A stretch of 64,000 bases of DNA. It comes from Acuticoccus sp. MNP-M23 (GTDB lineage: Bacteria > Pseudomonadota > Alphaproteobacteria > Rhizobiales > Amorphaceae). This document shows, piece after piece, positions 51,519-62,314 of this stretch (within the stretch, counting starts at the first letter, position 1; every line of letters starts with the position of its first letter). The stretch lies in assembly GCF_031195445.1 (NCBI RefSeq), contig NZ_CP133480.1:3030501-3094500 (forward strand). The letters are read 5' to 3'. Both the position numbers and the translations under genes were made by a program. The notes beneath the pieces are model-generated. The model made no database searches, was not told the origin of the DNA, and was given only the letters and a program-made list of their open reading frames with translations.

Positions 51519-52565
51519 CTACTCGTTTTCCAGACAGAACGTGTCCGGCTCGCCCGAGCCGCACACCGGCAGCATCTCGCTGCGGTCGATGGCGGCGTCG
51601 AGCCGCTCCTGCAGCGCATCGGGCGAAATCGGCAGGGCGAACCGCTCGTCCGTGGCAAACTCGTCGATGGCGGCGGAGACGGTCTCTTCGTCGTCGTCCT
51701 CATCGCTGGCAATGTATTCGAGGTCGCGCAGGGCACCCACGATGTTGTCGTTATCGGACCAGCGCTGCGTGTCCGTGCGGACCTCTTCTTCGCCCACGAT
51801 TCGAGCGGCCGGTGCCTCCACGCTCGCCACCTGTGGCGGCTGCGCGGGGGTGGTCGACGGGAGCGGTTCCGGCGCCGTCACGGGGTCAGGTTCGGCTGAC
51901 ACTTCAGCCGGGGCCGGCTCTGCGGGTTCGGGCGGCAGCGGCTCCGGCGCGGCGGGAGCCGGGCCCGATGGTTCAAGGGCGGCGACTTCGGTCGGCGCTT
52001 CGGCGTCTGCGGTGTCTGCGTCCGCCACATCGTTGCGCGGGGCGGGGCGGGGGACCGGCGCCGGCCCGCTTGCGATGATCGGCCCGCCACTGTCCGCAGG
52101 CGCTTCAGGTGCGAACGGCTCTTCGATGAAGTAGCGATCGTCGGACGGATAGATCGGCTCGTCCGGCTGGCGACCCTCGATCACCACTTGCGCGGAGGCA
52201 GGTCCGGTGCGCTCCAGCACCAGCTCGGGCTCCGTGATTTCCCAGGCCTGCCCCGCGCCGCGCTTGCAGCGGAAGCCGTCGACCGCCGTGCTGCCATTGG
52301 TGCCCGAAAGGTCGACCCGATAACCGCGGCACGGGGTTCCGCCCTGCCGGCGCACCATCTCGTAGGGGCGCACGGCCACCGTGCGTCCGCTCGGCAAGCT
52401 GAAACGGCTAATCTCGTTGGCGCGCGCATAGTCCAGAATGGTGCTGATGCGGGCCTCGATGGCCCGCCGCTCGGCCGGGCTGACCGGCAGCGAGGTCTGA
52501 TAGCTCTGGGCTCCCGCCGCCCCGGCGGTGAGAACGAGCGCGGCAAGCGTCAACGGCACACGCAT
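51519..52565 (-). CDS. secreted acidic Pro/Ala-rich protein, uncharacterised
   Basis: 348 residues from the ATG at 52565, preceded by GGAGG. A Sec signal peptide (about 1-19, ending GAAGA) precedes an N-terminal domain (about 20-130) with two Cys residues in GTPCRGYRV and GFRCKRG. The centre (about 150-260) is a low-complexity Pro/Ala/Glu stretch, and the C-terminal 90 residues are very acidic (ASDEDDDEETVS) with two final Cys residues (VCGSGEPDTFC). I do not recognise a family. It probably is a periplasmic or surface protein. Confidence 0.7.
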   Translation of the reverse strand: MRVPLTLAALVLTAGAAGAQSYQTSLPVSPAERRAIEARISTILDYARANEISRFSLPSGRTVAVRPYEMVRRQGGTPCRGYRVDLSGTNGSTAVDGFRCKRGAGQAWEITEPELVLERTGPASAQVVIEGRQPDEPIYPSDDRYFIEEPFAPEAPADSGGPIIASGPAPVPRPAPRNDVADADTADAEAPTEVAALEPSGPAPAAPEPLPPEPAEPAPAEVSAEPDPVTAPEPLPSTTPAQPPQVASVEAPAARIVGEEEVRTDTQRWSDNDNIVGALRDLEYIASDEDDDEETVSAAIDEFATDERFALPISPDALQERLDAAIDRSEMLPVCGSGEPDTFCLENE

Positions 52566-52626
52566 GGCAACCTCCGCGGAAAAACTGGGGCGTGCCGACC
52601 AGCACGCCCGGACTGATGGCGCCCTC

Positions 52627-54042
52627 TTACGCGGCCTGCGCCTTCTTGGCGAGGGCGGAGAGCTCGCGCGGGAGATAGGCGCCGGCGCCCTTGGTGCCAA
52701 CCAGCGCGCCATCCTCCACCATCAATTTGCCGCGCAGAAGAATTGTCGTCGGCCATGCGTCCACCGTCCGGCCTTCATAGGGCGAATAGTCCGACCCGTC
52801 GTGCAGACCGGCGTGGGCGATGGTGCGGCCGGCCGCGCGGTCCCAGATCGCAAGGTCAGCGTCCGAACCGACAGCGATGGTGCCCTTTTTCGGATAGAGG
52901 CCGTAGGTTTTCGCGTGGTTGGTGGCGGTCATCGCCACAAAGTCGTTGATGGAGATGCGTCCGGCGAGAACGCCTTCGGTAAAGAGGATCGGCAGGCGGC
53001 ATTCCACGCCCGGAATGCCATTGGGGATGTGGCGGAAATCCTCGCGGCCCTTGGGGTTCAGCTTGCCGCGGTCGTCCTCGTAGCGGAACGGGCAGTGGTC
53101 GGACGAGAAGAGGTTGAAGACGCCGCGCTCCAGCCCGCTCCAGATCTTCTTCTGCTCCGTCTCGTCCCGCGGCGGCGGGGAGCAGACGAACTTGGCACCC
53201 TCCCAGTCCATCCCGTCGAGGTCGGATGCGGTCAGCGTGATGTACTGCGTGCAGGTCTCGCCGATCACGTTGCGGCCGCGCGAACGGGCTCGTTCGATCT
53301 CTTCCATCGCCGCCCCGTTGGAGACGTGGACGATCACCACCGGCACATCCACCACTTCAGCCAGCGACAGCGCGCGGTGGGTGGCTTCCCGCTCGGCCAC
53401 CACGGGGCGGGTGAGCGCGTGGGAGAGGGGGGCGAGCCGGTTCTCGCTGGCGAACTTGTCGCACAGGAAGCGGATCGCGTCCTCGTTCTCGCAGTGGACC
53501 ATCATCAGCGCGCCGGTCTCGCGCGCAACGTCCATGGTGGCGAGAATTTCGGCATCGTTGAGGCGCAGACCCTCGTAGGTCATGAACACCTTGAACGAGG
53601 TGTAGCCGTCCGCCACCGCCGCCGGCAGTTCCTGCCCCAGAAGCTGCGGCGAGGGGTCCGAGATGATGAGGTGGAACGACACGTCGGTGTAGCACTCGCC
53701 CTCCGCCTTGGCGTGATAGTCGGTCAGCGCCGCGCGCAGGCTGCCGCCCTTTTCCTGCATGCAGAAGGGGAGAATGGTGGTGTTGCCGCCATGGAGCGCG
53801 GACAGCGTGCCGGAGGCAAAATCGTCCGCCATCACGATGCCGTCGCCCGACGGCTGCGCAATATGGACGTGGCTGTCGATGCCGCCGGGCAACACGTCCT
53901 TGCCGGTGGCGTCGATCACCCGGTCTGCGCCCTCAAGGTTCCGGCCGATGGCGGTGATGATGCCGTCCTTGATGCCGATGTCGGCAACGTAGGTGTCGGC
54001 AGCGGTCGAGATGGTGCCATTGGCGACGATGATATCGAACAT
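52627..54042 (-). CDS. hydA: dihydropyrimidinase
   Basis: 471 residues of the amidohydrolase superfamily. HVHIAQP carries the first His pair, SFKVFMTY holds the carbamylated Lys, and MVHCEN and VHVSNGAA provide further ligands, with FSSDHCPF for the catalytic Asp region. Length and sequence match dihydropyrimidinase/D-hydantoinase, which hydrolyses dihydrouracil to N-carbamoyl-beta-alanine in reductive pyrimidine breakdown. Neighbouring pyrimidine genes are absent here. It lies 9 bp after the 2-hydroxyacid dehydrogenase gene, on the same strand. Confidence 0.92.
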   Translation of the reverse strand: MFDIIVANGTISTAADTYVADIGIKDGIITAIGRNLEGADRVIDATGKDVLPGGIDSHVHIAQPSGDGIVMADDFASGTLSALHGGNTTILPFCMQEKGGSLRAALTDYHAKAEGECYTDVSFHLIISDPSPQLLGQELPAAVADGYTSFKVFMTYEGLRLNDAEILATMDVARETGALMMVHCENEDAIRFLCDKFASENRLAPLSHALTRPVVAEREATHRALSLAEVVDVPVVIVHVSNGAAMEEIERARSRGRNVIGETCTQYITLTASDLDGMDWEGAKFVCSPPPRDETEQKKIWSGLERGVFNLFSSDHCPFRYEDDRGKLNPKGREDFRHIPNGIPGVECRLPILFTEGVLAGRISINDFVAMTATNHAKTYGLYPKKGTIAVGSDADLAIWDRAAGRTIAHAGLHDGSDYSPYEGRTVDAWPTTILLRGKLMVEDGALVGTKGAGAYLPRELSALAKKAQAA

Positions 54043-54051
54043 GTTTGGTCC

Positions 54052-54993
54052 CTAGTAGCCGCGGCTGCGGTCAACGACGTTTTGAAGCGGTTCGCCCGCC
54101 TCGAAAGCCTGCATCTGTCGCGCCACATAGCGCGAAACGGCGCGCGGGTCGCTCACGGCGGAGTTGTGCGGTGTGATGATGAGGTTGGGCGCGGTCCACA
54201 GCGGGCTGTCCGCCGGCAGTGGCTCTGTCTGGAACACGTCGAGGCTGGCACCCTTTAGGACGTTGGTGTTGAGGGCGGCGACGATGTCGTCTTCGTCCTG
54301 CAGTCCGCCGCGTCCGGCATTGATGACCACGGGGCCTCCGAGAGCGCCATCCTGCGCAAGCCCTGCCATCAGGTCCGCGTTGATGATTTTCCGCGTGGCA
54401 TCGGTGAGCGGGAGGAGGACGACCAGAATGTCGGTGTTGGCGAGGAACTCCGGCAGGGCGTCGGCGCCCACATGGAGCTTGATGTCAGCGTCCTTGCCGG
54501 TGCGCGACCAGGCGTGGGTTGCAAAGCCGAGCGCTCCGATCACACGGGCGGCGTGCTGGGCAAGAACGCCGTAACCGAGGAAACCGACGCGCACCTCGCT
54601 GGCGAGCGGTTGCGGCTCTTCGTGCCACCGGTGGGCTTTTTGCTGGGCCAGATAGGTGAGGGTGCCCCGGTGGTGCGCAAGCACCTGAAGCGTGACCCAT
54701 TCGGTCATCCGGCTGGCAAGGTTCTCATCGACAAGGCGCACCAGCGGCAGATCCGGCAGGTCCGGATCGGACAGCACCGCGTCGACGCCGGCACCAAGGT
54801 TGAAGATCACTTCGAGGTTCGGGAGGCTGGACAGGAGGCCCTGCGGCGGTTTCCACGTGAGCGCGTAGCGAATTTCGGCAGGATCGTACGCGTCGACACC
54901 TTCGAGAACGAAGCGGCGATCGGGGGCCGCGGTGCGCAACTGGTGCATCCAGGCGTCGCTGTCCCAGTTGGCGGTGGTGAGGAGCGCTGTCAT
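54052..54993 (-). CDS. glyoxylate/hydroxypyruvate reductase-type D-2-hydroxyacid dehydrogenase
   Basis: 313 residues from the ATG at 54993. The NAD(P)-binding GFLGYGVLAQHAARV is near residue 140, the catalytic Arg in INAGRGGLQDEDD near 230, and the His in ITPHNSA near 279. The N-terminal domain and length match the GhrA type, which reduces glyoxylate and hydroxypyruvate. It is followed by hydA with a 9-bp gap, suggesting a two-gene transcript that may continue into the acidic secreted protein gene. Confidence 0.88.
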   Translation of the reverse strand: MTALLTTANWDSDAWMHQLRTAAPDRRFVLEGVDAYDPAEIRYALTWKPPQGLLSSLPNLEVIFNLGAGVDAVLSDPDLPDLPLVRLVDENLASRMTEWVTLQVLAHHRGTLTYLAQQKAHRWHEEPQPLASEVRVGFLGYGVLAQHAARVIGALGFATHAWSRTGKDADIKLHVGADALPEFLANTDILVVLLPLTDATRKIINADLMAGLAQDGALGGPVVINAGRGGLQDEDDIVAALNTNVLKGASLDVFQTEPLPADSPLWTAPNLIITPHNSAVSDPRAVSRYVARQMQAFEAGEPLQNVVDRSRGY

Positions 54994-55092
54994 GGGGAAC
55001 CCGGCTTGATGTGACGGAAGTGCAGCGTAGGGCACCCTTCGCGCCGTTGACAATGTTGACCGGCCACGATCTGCCCCATATCAGCTCCGATC
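54994..55092. promoter_or_regulatory. divergent promoter region between the dehydrogenase and def
   Basis: 99 bp between outward-facing genes, so both promoters are expected here. TTGACA occurs at 55048-55053 on the plus strand, with no convincing -10 at the right spacing; this is at best suggestive for the def operon. Confidence 0.35.
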
Positions 55093-55605
55093 ATGGCCAA
55101 GCTCGACATTCTCATTCTGCCCGACCCGGTTTTGCGCAAGGTTGCGGCCCCCGTTCAATCCGTTGATGCGCGGGTGCGCGCGCTGGCGGACGATATGCTC
55201 GAAACGATGTACGACGCCCCCGGCATCGGGCTCGCAGCGCCGCAGATCGGCGTTCTGGAGCGGATCGTCGTGTGCGATGTGGCAACCGAAGAGGACGCCG
55301 AGCCCGAACCGATGGTGCTGATCAACCCGGAGATCGAATGGTCCTCCGAGGACACCAAGGTTTACGAGGAAGGCTGCCTCTCGATCCCTGAATATGTGGA
55401 AGAGGTCACGCGGCCCGCCTCGATCCGGGTTGTCTACCTGGACAAGGATGGCACGGCGCAGACCATCGAGGCCGATGGTCTTCTTGCCGTATGCATCCAG
55501 CACGAGATCGACCACCTCAACGGTGTCCTCTTCATCGACCACCTGTCGCGGCTGAAGCGCGAGCGGATCACCAAGAAGTTCGCCAAGGCGGCGCGCTTGT
55601 CATGA
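55093..55605 (+). CDS. def: peptide deformylase
   Basis: 170 residues with the three metal-site motifs GIGLAAPQIG, EEGCLSIPE and QHEIDHLNG. It removes the formyl group from nascent polypeptides using Fe2+ or Zn2+. The C-terminus overlaps the fmt start (ATGA), so the enzymes that add and remove N-formyl groups are co-translated, a classic arrangement. Confidence 0.97.
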   Translation: MAKLDILILPDPVLRKVAAPVQSVDARVRALADDMLETMYDAPGIGLAAPQIGVLERIVVCDVATEEDAEPEPMVLINPEIEWSSEDTKVYEEGCLSIPEYVEEVTRPASIRVVYLDKDGTAQTIEADGLLAVCIQHEIDHLNGVLFIDHLSRLKRERITKKFAKAARLS

Positions 55606-56540
55606 TGCGCATCGTCTTCATGGGCACGCCCGACTTTGCGGTGCCGACGCTGATGGAAATTGCCGGGCAGGGGCACGACATTGCCGCCGTCTATACCCAG
55701 CCGCCGCGTCCTGCCGGCCGCGGCATGGGCGACCGGCCGAGCGCGGTCCACGAAGCCGCCGACGCGCTGGGTCTGGACGTTCACCATCCCGTCTCGCTGA
55801 AGGACCGGGCAGACGAGATTGCGGCCTATGGCGCGGACGTTCTGGTGGTGGTCGCCTACGGGCTGATCCTGCCGCAGGCGGTGCTGGATGCGGCAGAGCT
55901 TGGCGCCTTCAACCTGCACGCCTCGCTCCTGCCGCGCTGGCGTGGGGCAGCGCCCATCGCGCGGGCGATCATGGCGGGCGATGCGGAAACCGGCGTCGGC
56001 GTCATGAAGATGGAGGCGGGGCTCGACACCGGACCCGTCGCCATGGAGGAGCGCATCCCCATTGGCCCCACGGACACTGCGGGCGAGCTGACCACGCGCC
56101 TGTCGCGTCTGGGCGCCGACCTGATGGTCCGGGCGCTGGGCGGTCTTGAGCGCGGCGCGCTGGGGCTTACCGCGCAGCCGGACGAGGGCGTCGAGTATGC
56201 CCGCAAGATCGACAAAGCCGAGGCCGGGATCGACTTTTCGCAGCCTGCCGAAGCGGTGCGTGCGCACATCAACGGCCTCAGCCCCTGGCCGGGCGCTCAT
56301 GCCAGCATCGAGATCGGCGGCAAGGCCGAGCGGCTGAAGGTGCTTTTGGCGGACGTGGCGGACGGTGCGGGCGCCCCAGGCGAAATTCTGGACGATGCGC
56401 TTCACGTCGCCTGCGGCACGGGTGCGGTAAAGCTCCTGCGCGTGCAGCGGGCGGGCAAGGGCGCCGTTGGCGCAGGCGACTTTTTGCGCGGTGCCCGTGT
56501 CGGGCCGGGCGACAGCTTTTTGCCCAAGCCCGCCGCCTGA
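55602..56540 (+). CDS. fmt: methionyl-tRNA formyltransferase
   Basis: 312 residues. The N-terminal formyltransferase domain has MGTPDFAVPTL and the catalytic NLHASLLPRWRGAAPI segment near 106-121 with Asn and His, followed by the C-terminal tRNA-binding OB-like domain. It formylates initiator Met-tRNA with 10-formyl-THF. Two adjacent ATGs (55602 and 55605) are possible starts. The next gene, truA, begins three bases after the stop. Confidence 0.96.
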   Translation: MMRIVFMGTPDFAVPTLMEIAGQGHDIAAVYTQPPRPAGRGMGDRPSAVHEAADALGLDVHHPVSLKDRADEIAAYGADVLVVVAYGLILPQAVLDAAELGAFNLHASLLPRWRGAAPIARAIMAGDAETGVGVMKMEAGLDTGPVAMEERIPIGPTDTAGELTTRLSRLGADLMVRALGGLERGALGLTAQPDEGVEYARKIDKAEAGIDFSQPAEAVRAHINGLSPWPGAHASIEIGGKAERLKVLLADVADGAGAPGEILDDALHVACGTGAVKLLRVQRAGKGAVGAGDFLRGARVGPGDSFLPKPAA

Positions 56541-56543
56541 GCC

Positions 56544-57281
56544 GTGCCGCGCTACAAGCTGGTCATCGAGTACGACGGCGCGCCCTATTCGGGCTGGCAG
56601 CGGCAGACCAACGCCGTCACCGTGCAGGAAACGCTGGAGGCGGCGGCGCGGAAATTCTGCGGCGTTCCCACCCGCGTGATGGGGGCGGGGCGGACCGACA
56701 CCGGCGTCCATGCCATGGGCCAGGTCGCCCACGCGGATTTCGAGAAGGAATGGCCTGCCGCCACGGTGCGCAACGCACTGAACGCGCTGGTGCGCCCGGC
56801 GCCCATCGCGGTGCTTGAATCGGAGCGGGTGGACGAAACATTCGATGCCCGCCACAGCGCCACCGGCCGCCACTACCGCTACGCGATCATCAACCGCCGG
56901 GCGCCGCTGGCGCTGGAAAAACAGGCCTGGCAGATTGCCGCGCCGATTGACGTTGCGTTGATGAACGAAGGGGCACAGCACCTTCTCGGCCATCACGACT
57001 TCACCACCTTCCGCGCCACCCAGTGCCAGGCCAACAGCCCCATGCGCACGCTGGACCGGCTGGTGGTGCGGCGGGACAAAGAGCGCATCGAGGTGGAAGC
57101 GTCGGCCCGGTCTTTCCTCCACAATCAGGTTCGGTCCATGGTGGGGACGCTGGTGGAGGTTGGCGCTGGCCGCTGGGCGCCCGAAGATGTGGCGACCGCG
57201 CTTGCTGCACGCGCCCGCCCCGCATGCGGCCCCGTCGCCCCCGCGCAGGGCCTCATCTTGATGAAAGTGGACTACGCATGA
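56544..57281 (+). CDS. truA: tRNA pseudouridine synthase A
   Basis: 245 residues with a GTG start at 56544. The catalytic Asp is in GAGRTDTGVHA near residue 51-54. It makes pseudouridine at tRNA positions 38-40. Its stop overlaps the mtnP ATG (ATGA). The def-fmt-truA order is common in alphaproteobacteria. Confidence 0.95.
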   Translation: MPRYKLVIEYDGAPYSGWQRQTNAVTVQETLEAAARKFCGVPTRVMGAGRTDTGVHAMGQVAHADFEKEWPAATVRNALNALVRPAPIAVLESERVDETFDARHSATGRHYRYAIINRRAPLALEKQAWQIAAPIDVALMNEGAQHLLGHHDFTTFRATQCQANSPMRTLDRLVVRRDKERIEVEASARSFLHNQVRSMVGTLVEVGAGRWAPEDVATALAARARPACGPVAPAQGLILMKVDYA

Positions 57282-58153
57282 CCATCGACGTGACCCTCGG
57301 CATCATCGGCGGCTCCGGCCTTTACGACCTGCCCGGCCTCACCGGCGAGTGGCAGGAGGTGCCGAGCCCCTGGGGCGCGCCGTCCGACCATGTGCTGATC
57401 GGCACCATCGGCGAAACCCGGGTGGTGTTCATGCCCCGGCACGGCCGTGGCCACCGGATCGACCCCACCGGCATCAACTACCGCGCCAACATCGACGTGA
57501 TGAAGCGCTGCGGCGTGACCGATCTCGTCTCGCTGTCCGCCGTCGGCTCGCTGCGCGAAGACCTCGACCCCGGCACATTCGTGATCGTCGACCAGTTCAT
57601 CGACCGCACTTTTGCGCGGGCGAAGACCTTTTTCGGCAACGGCTGCGTGGCGCATGTCTCGATGGCCCATCCGGTGAGCCCCCAGCTTGGCGACCGGGTG
57701 GAAGCCGCGGCACGGGCGACGGGCGCAAGATACCACCGCGGCGGCACCTATATTGCGATGGAGGGGCCGCAATTTTCCTCCCTCGCGGAGTCCAACCTGT
57801 ACCGCAGCTGGGGCGCGGCGGTGATCGGCATGACCAACATGCCGGAAGCCAAGCTCGCCCGCGAGGCGGAGATCGCCTACGCCACGGTGGCCATGGTGAC
57901 GGACTTTGATTCGTGGCACGCCGATCATGGCGAGGTGGATATCTCCGCCATCATCAAGACCATGCACGCCAACGTGGACCACGCCCGCGCGCTGGTTGCC
58001 GAGATTGCCCGCGCCATGCCTGCAACGCGCGAAGAATGTCCCGGCGGCGCGGATACCGCGCTGGAACACGCCATCATCACCCAGCCGGACGCGCGCGATC
58101 CGGCCCTCCTTGCCCGCCTCGACGCTGTCGCCGGCCGCGTCCTCCAACGCTAA
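57278..58153 (+). CDS. mtnP: S-methyl-5'-thioadenosine phosphorylase
   Basis: 291 residues of the purine nucleoside phosphorylase family II/MTAP type, with GIIGGSGLYDL at residues 8-18, PRHGRGHRIDPTGINYRAN, and GTYIAMEGPQFSS near 164. It phosphorolyses methylthioadenosine to adenine and methylthioribose-1-phosphate. The next gene is apt, seven bases away, so adenine released here would be salvaged to AMP by its neighbour. Confidence 0.94.
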   Translation: MTIDVTLGIIGGSGLYDLPGLTGEWQEVPSPWGAPSDHVLIGTIGETRVVFMPRHGRGHRIDPTGINYRANIDVMKRCGVTDLVSLSAVGSLREDLDPGTFVIVDQFIDRTFARAKTFFGNGCVAHVSMAHPVSPQLGDRVEAAARATGARYHRGGTYIAMEGPQFSSLAESNLYRSWGAAVIGMTNMPEAKLAREAEIAYATVAMVTDFDSWHADHGEVDISAIIKTMHANVDHARALVAEIARAMPATREECPGGADTALEHAIITQPDARDPALLARLDAVAGRVLQR

Positions 58154-58160
58154 GAGCCTG

Positions 58161-58691
58161 ATGCAAGACCTTCGAAAATTCGTCCGCGCGATCCCCGACT
58201 ACCCCAAGCCCGGCATCATCTTTCGCGACGTGACGACGCTGTTTGCCGACCCTGAGGGCCTGCGCGGTATCGTCGATATGATGACGGCGCCCTACCGAGA
58301 TGAAGACATCGACCTTGTGGCCGGGATCGACGCGCGCGGCTTCATCCTGGGCGGGGCGATGGCCATGGCGCTGGGCAAGGGGTTCGTGCCCATCCGCAAG
58401 AAGGGCAAGCTGCCGGCCAAGGTATACCGCCAGGAATATTCGCTGGAATACGGGGTGGACGAAGTTGAGATCCACGTCGACGCGCTGGACCACGGTGCGA
58501 AGGTCCTGCTGGTGGACGACCTCATCGCCACCGGCGGCACAGCGGTTGCGGGGGTCAAGCTGATCGAGCGGGCGGGCGGCGCGGTGGCCCATGCCGCCTT
58601 CGCCATCGACCTGCCGGACCTTGGAGGCGCGGCCAAGCTGCGCGAGCGCGGCATCAAGGTGTTCACTGCCATGGATTTCGAGGGTGATTGA
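58161..58691 (+). CDS. apt: adenine phosphoribosyltransferase
   Basis: 176 residues with the PRPP-binding VLLVDDLIATGGT near 120-132 and the Apt N-terminal DYPKPGIIFRDVTTL. It converts adenine and PRPP to AMP. It is the natural partner of MtnP immediately upstream. A 66-bp gap separates it from ureB. Confidence 0.95.
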   Translation: MQDLRKFVRAIPDYPKPGIIFRDVTTLFADPEGLRGIVDMMTAPYRDEDIDLVAGIDARGFILGGAMAMALGKGFVPIRKKGKLPAKVYRQEYSLEYGVDEVEIHVDALDHGAKVLLVDDLIATGGTAVAGVKLIERAGGAVAHAAFAIDLPDLGGAAKLRERGIKVFTAMDFEGD

Positions 58692-58757
58692 GGGCGCGGT
58701 TGACAACCCGGCGCCGCAGGGCGAGCGTTCGATCAGGCCCATTGACCGGAGAGCCCC

Positions 58758-59066
58758 ATGATCCCTGGCGAAATCGTTTGCGCTGACGGCGAGATCGAGC
58801 TGAATGCGGGCGCCACCGTGACCGAGCTTGCCGTTGCCAACACCGGCGACCGGCCGATCCAGGTGGGCTCCCATTATCATTTCTACGAAACCAACAGCGC
58901 GCTGCGGTTCGACCGTGAGGCGGCCCGCGGCCTGCGGCTCGACATTGCGTCCGGCTCGGCCACGCGCTTCGAGCCGGGGCAGGAGCGCACGGTAAAGCTG
59001 GTGCCGCTATCGGGTGCGCGCATCGTCCACGGTTTCAACGGCAAGGTTGCCGGCCCGCTCGGCTGA
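58758..59066 (+). CDS. ureB: urease subunit beta
   Basis: 102 residues matching UreB, with [13 protein letters not shown] and the conserved [15 protein letters not shown] near residue 35-49. It is a small structural subunit of the (UreABC)3 urease. The normal neighbour ureA is missing between apt and ureB, and ureC is 1.5 kb downstream, separated by a cyclase-family gene and a gap. The ribosome-binding sequence GGAGAG precedes the ATG. Confidence 0.95.
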   Translation: MIPGEIVCADGEIELNAGATVTELAVANTGDRPIQVGSHYHFYETNSALRFDREAARGLRLDIASGSATRFEPGQERTVKLVPLSGARIVHGFNGKVAGPLG

Positions 59067-59156
59067 CCCTCCCGCCGGTTTCGCTTTCGGCACGGAATTT
59101 GCCGTGCGTGGAACGCCAGAACCCGTTTCGAGTTCGGCTGGAACCGGAGAATTGCC

Positions 59157-59978
59157 ATGTGCGGTCAATGCGTTATCGATAGTGTGCGCAACACGATGCT
59201 GTCGCGCCGAAATCTTCTTCGCGGCAGCACGGCAGCCGTTGCAGTGGCGGCGACCGGCGGGCTGATTGCGCCGCGCCCGGCCAGTGCGCAAACCGCTGGC
59301 GGCACTCTCGCCGACCTCACGCATACGCTGTCAGAGGACTTTCCGACGTTTGGCGGCATGCCGGGCTTTGCCAAGACCCAGCAGTTCAATTTCGCCGACA
59401 ACGGCTACAACCTCTTCAAGCTGTCCATCGACGAGCACACCGGCACCCACATGGACGCTCCGCTGCACTTCTCCAGCGATGGCGCATCGGTGGACGAGAT
59501 CCCGGTCGGCGACCTGATGGCGCCCATCGCGAAGATCGACATTGCCGCGAAGGCCGCCGAAAACGCCGACGCGCAGGTGACGCCGGACGATATTGCGGCA
59601 TGGATCGAAGCCAACGGCGACCTGCCGGAGCGCTTCATTGCGGCGATGTATTCGGGCTGGGGCGAGAAGGCGGCGACCGACGGATTCCGCAATGCCGACG
59701 ATACCGGAACGATGCACTTTCCGGGCTTCCACGTGGAGGCGGCGGACATGCTGAAGGACACCGGCTGCATCGGCATAGCAGTCGACACGCTGTCGCTCGA
59801 CTACGGCAAGTCGCCCGATTTCGCGACGCATTATTCCTGGTTGCCGTCCGGCCGGTGGGGGCTGGAGTGCGTTGCCAACCTCGGCGCCTTGCCGGCGGCA
59901 GGGGCCACGATGATTGTGGGTGCCCCCAAGAACCGCGGCGGAACCGGCGGCCCGAGCCGCGTCTTCGCGCTGGTCTGA
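59157..59978 (+). CDS. Tat-exported cyclase-family (kynurenine-formamidase-like) protein
   Basis: 273 residues. The N-terminus contains MCGQC and a twin-arginine motif, SRRNLLRG (about residue 16-23), and a hydrophobic stretch, so export by Tat is likely. The mature part is a cyclase-family amidohydrolase-like metal enzyme with the hallmark HTGTHMDAPLHF near 95-106. The family includes kynurenine formamidases and related amide/lactone hydrolases. Here it sits between ureB and ureC, which is unusual; a role in providing urea or an amide is possible but unproven. A GGAG ribosome-binding sequence precedes the ATG. Confidence 0.85.
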   Translation: MCGQCVIDSVRNTMLSRRNLLRGSTAAVAVAATGGLIAPRPASAQTAGGTLADLTHTLSEDFPTFGGMPGFAKTQQFNFADNGYNLFKLSIDEHTGTHMDAPLHFSSDGASVDEIPVGDLMAPIAKIDIAAKAAENADAQVTPDDIAAWIEANGDLPERFIAAMYSGWGEKAATDGFRNADDTGTMHFPGFHVEAADMLKDTGCIGIAVDTLSLDYGKSPDFATHYSWLPSGRWGLECVANLGALPAAGATMIVGAPKNRGGTGGPSRVFALV

Positions 59979-59993
59979 GTCCGCCCGGCGCAG

Positions 59994-60030
59994 AATAAAA
60001 TGAACCGGGCAGAAAACTCTGCCCGGTTCA
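59994..60030 (-). terminator. intrinsic terminator read on the minus strand
   Basis: TGAACCGGGCAGA (60001-60013) and its exact complement (60018-60030) form a 13-bp stem with a 4-nt loop. On the minus strand it is followed by TTTTATT (complement of 59994-60000), as in an intrinsic terminator; on the plus strand no U-run follows. It therefore fits a transcript coming from the ureC side. Confidence 0.75.
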
Positions 60031-60329
60031 CAATATGCACTCGTAATATCCAGAAATGTACGCGTTTACTCAGTCAAATTCCTGCGAGTTGTATTCAGTG
60101 CCTGAGGCGTAAATTAAAATGTTTGCTCCCCTCTGCACCAACCAGAGATTTGTTGCGTGCTGGTAATATTCAAGCGGACCCCGCTGAGGATTAAACAAAC
60201 TGTGACGCAGAGCACAAACCGCAAAACTTGTTTTACGTTGAACCGCTTACGCCGGATTTCCAGTGGTTCGGACGAAGGCCGGACTTGTCTTGCGGTTGAC
60301 ACGCCGCACCTTGTGCCATGCGCGCCGGA

Positions 60330-60479
60330 TCAGAAAATGTCCCCGTCGCCGGGTGTTTCGATCGACTGATTGACGGTGGCGCGGAAGAGGTCGTTGCCGC
60401 CGCCGAGGTCCGGAATGATGGTGCCCGCTGCGCTGGTGCCGGAAAAGCTGGTCTGGTCGGTGCTGAACGTCTGAGCCAT
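60330..60479 (-). CDS. possible 49-residue peptide, RTX-like remnant or orphan
   Basis: A frame beginning MAQTFSTDQTSFSG and ending IETPGDGDIF at a TGA. It includes GTIIPDLGGGNDLFRA, which resembles an RTX nonapeptide (GGGND). No good ribosome-binding sequence was seen, so it may be a remnant. Its support comes from the minus-strand terminator 300 bp downstream. Confidence 0.35.
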   Translation of the reverse strand: MAQTFSTDQTSFSGTSAAGTIIPDLGGGNDLFRATVNQSIETPGDGDIF

Positions 60480-60606
60480 TTGGCTTGCCCGTTTTGCTTT
60501 CGGAGGCTGACCGGGGTGGCATGGCAATTGCGAGGCTGCGGACGATTGCGAGCCGCCCGCGATCCCGCCACTATGGCGTTGACAGCAAGCCCCGGAGACA
60601 CCCGCC

Positions 60607-62304
<1,698 letters not shown>

Positions 62305-62314
62305 GAGCCGCAAG

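Larger units (their letters stand above)
59979..60606. other. 628-bp AT-richer gap between the cyclase gene and ureC
   Basis: The stretch 60031-60250 is far richer in A and T than the rest of the window. It holds the hairpin at 60001-60030, a 49-codon minus-strand frame (60330-60479), and two ATTGCGAG repeats (60527-60534 and 60545-60552). No other protein-coding evidence was seen. The interruption of a urease operon here suggests insertion or decay of other genes. Confidence 0.6.

Noticed and set aside
60001-60030. Plus-strand terminator for the cyclase gene
   Set aside because: No U-run follows on the plus strand; the T-rich side is on the minus strand, so I annotated it in that orientation.
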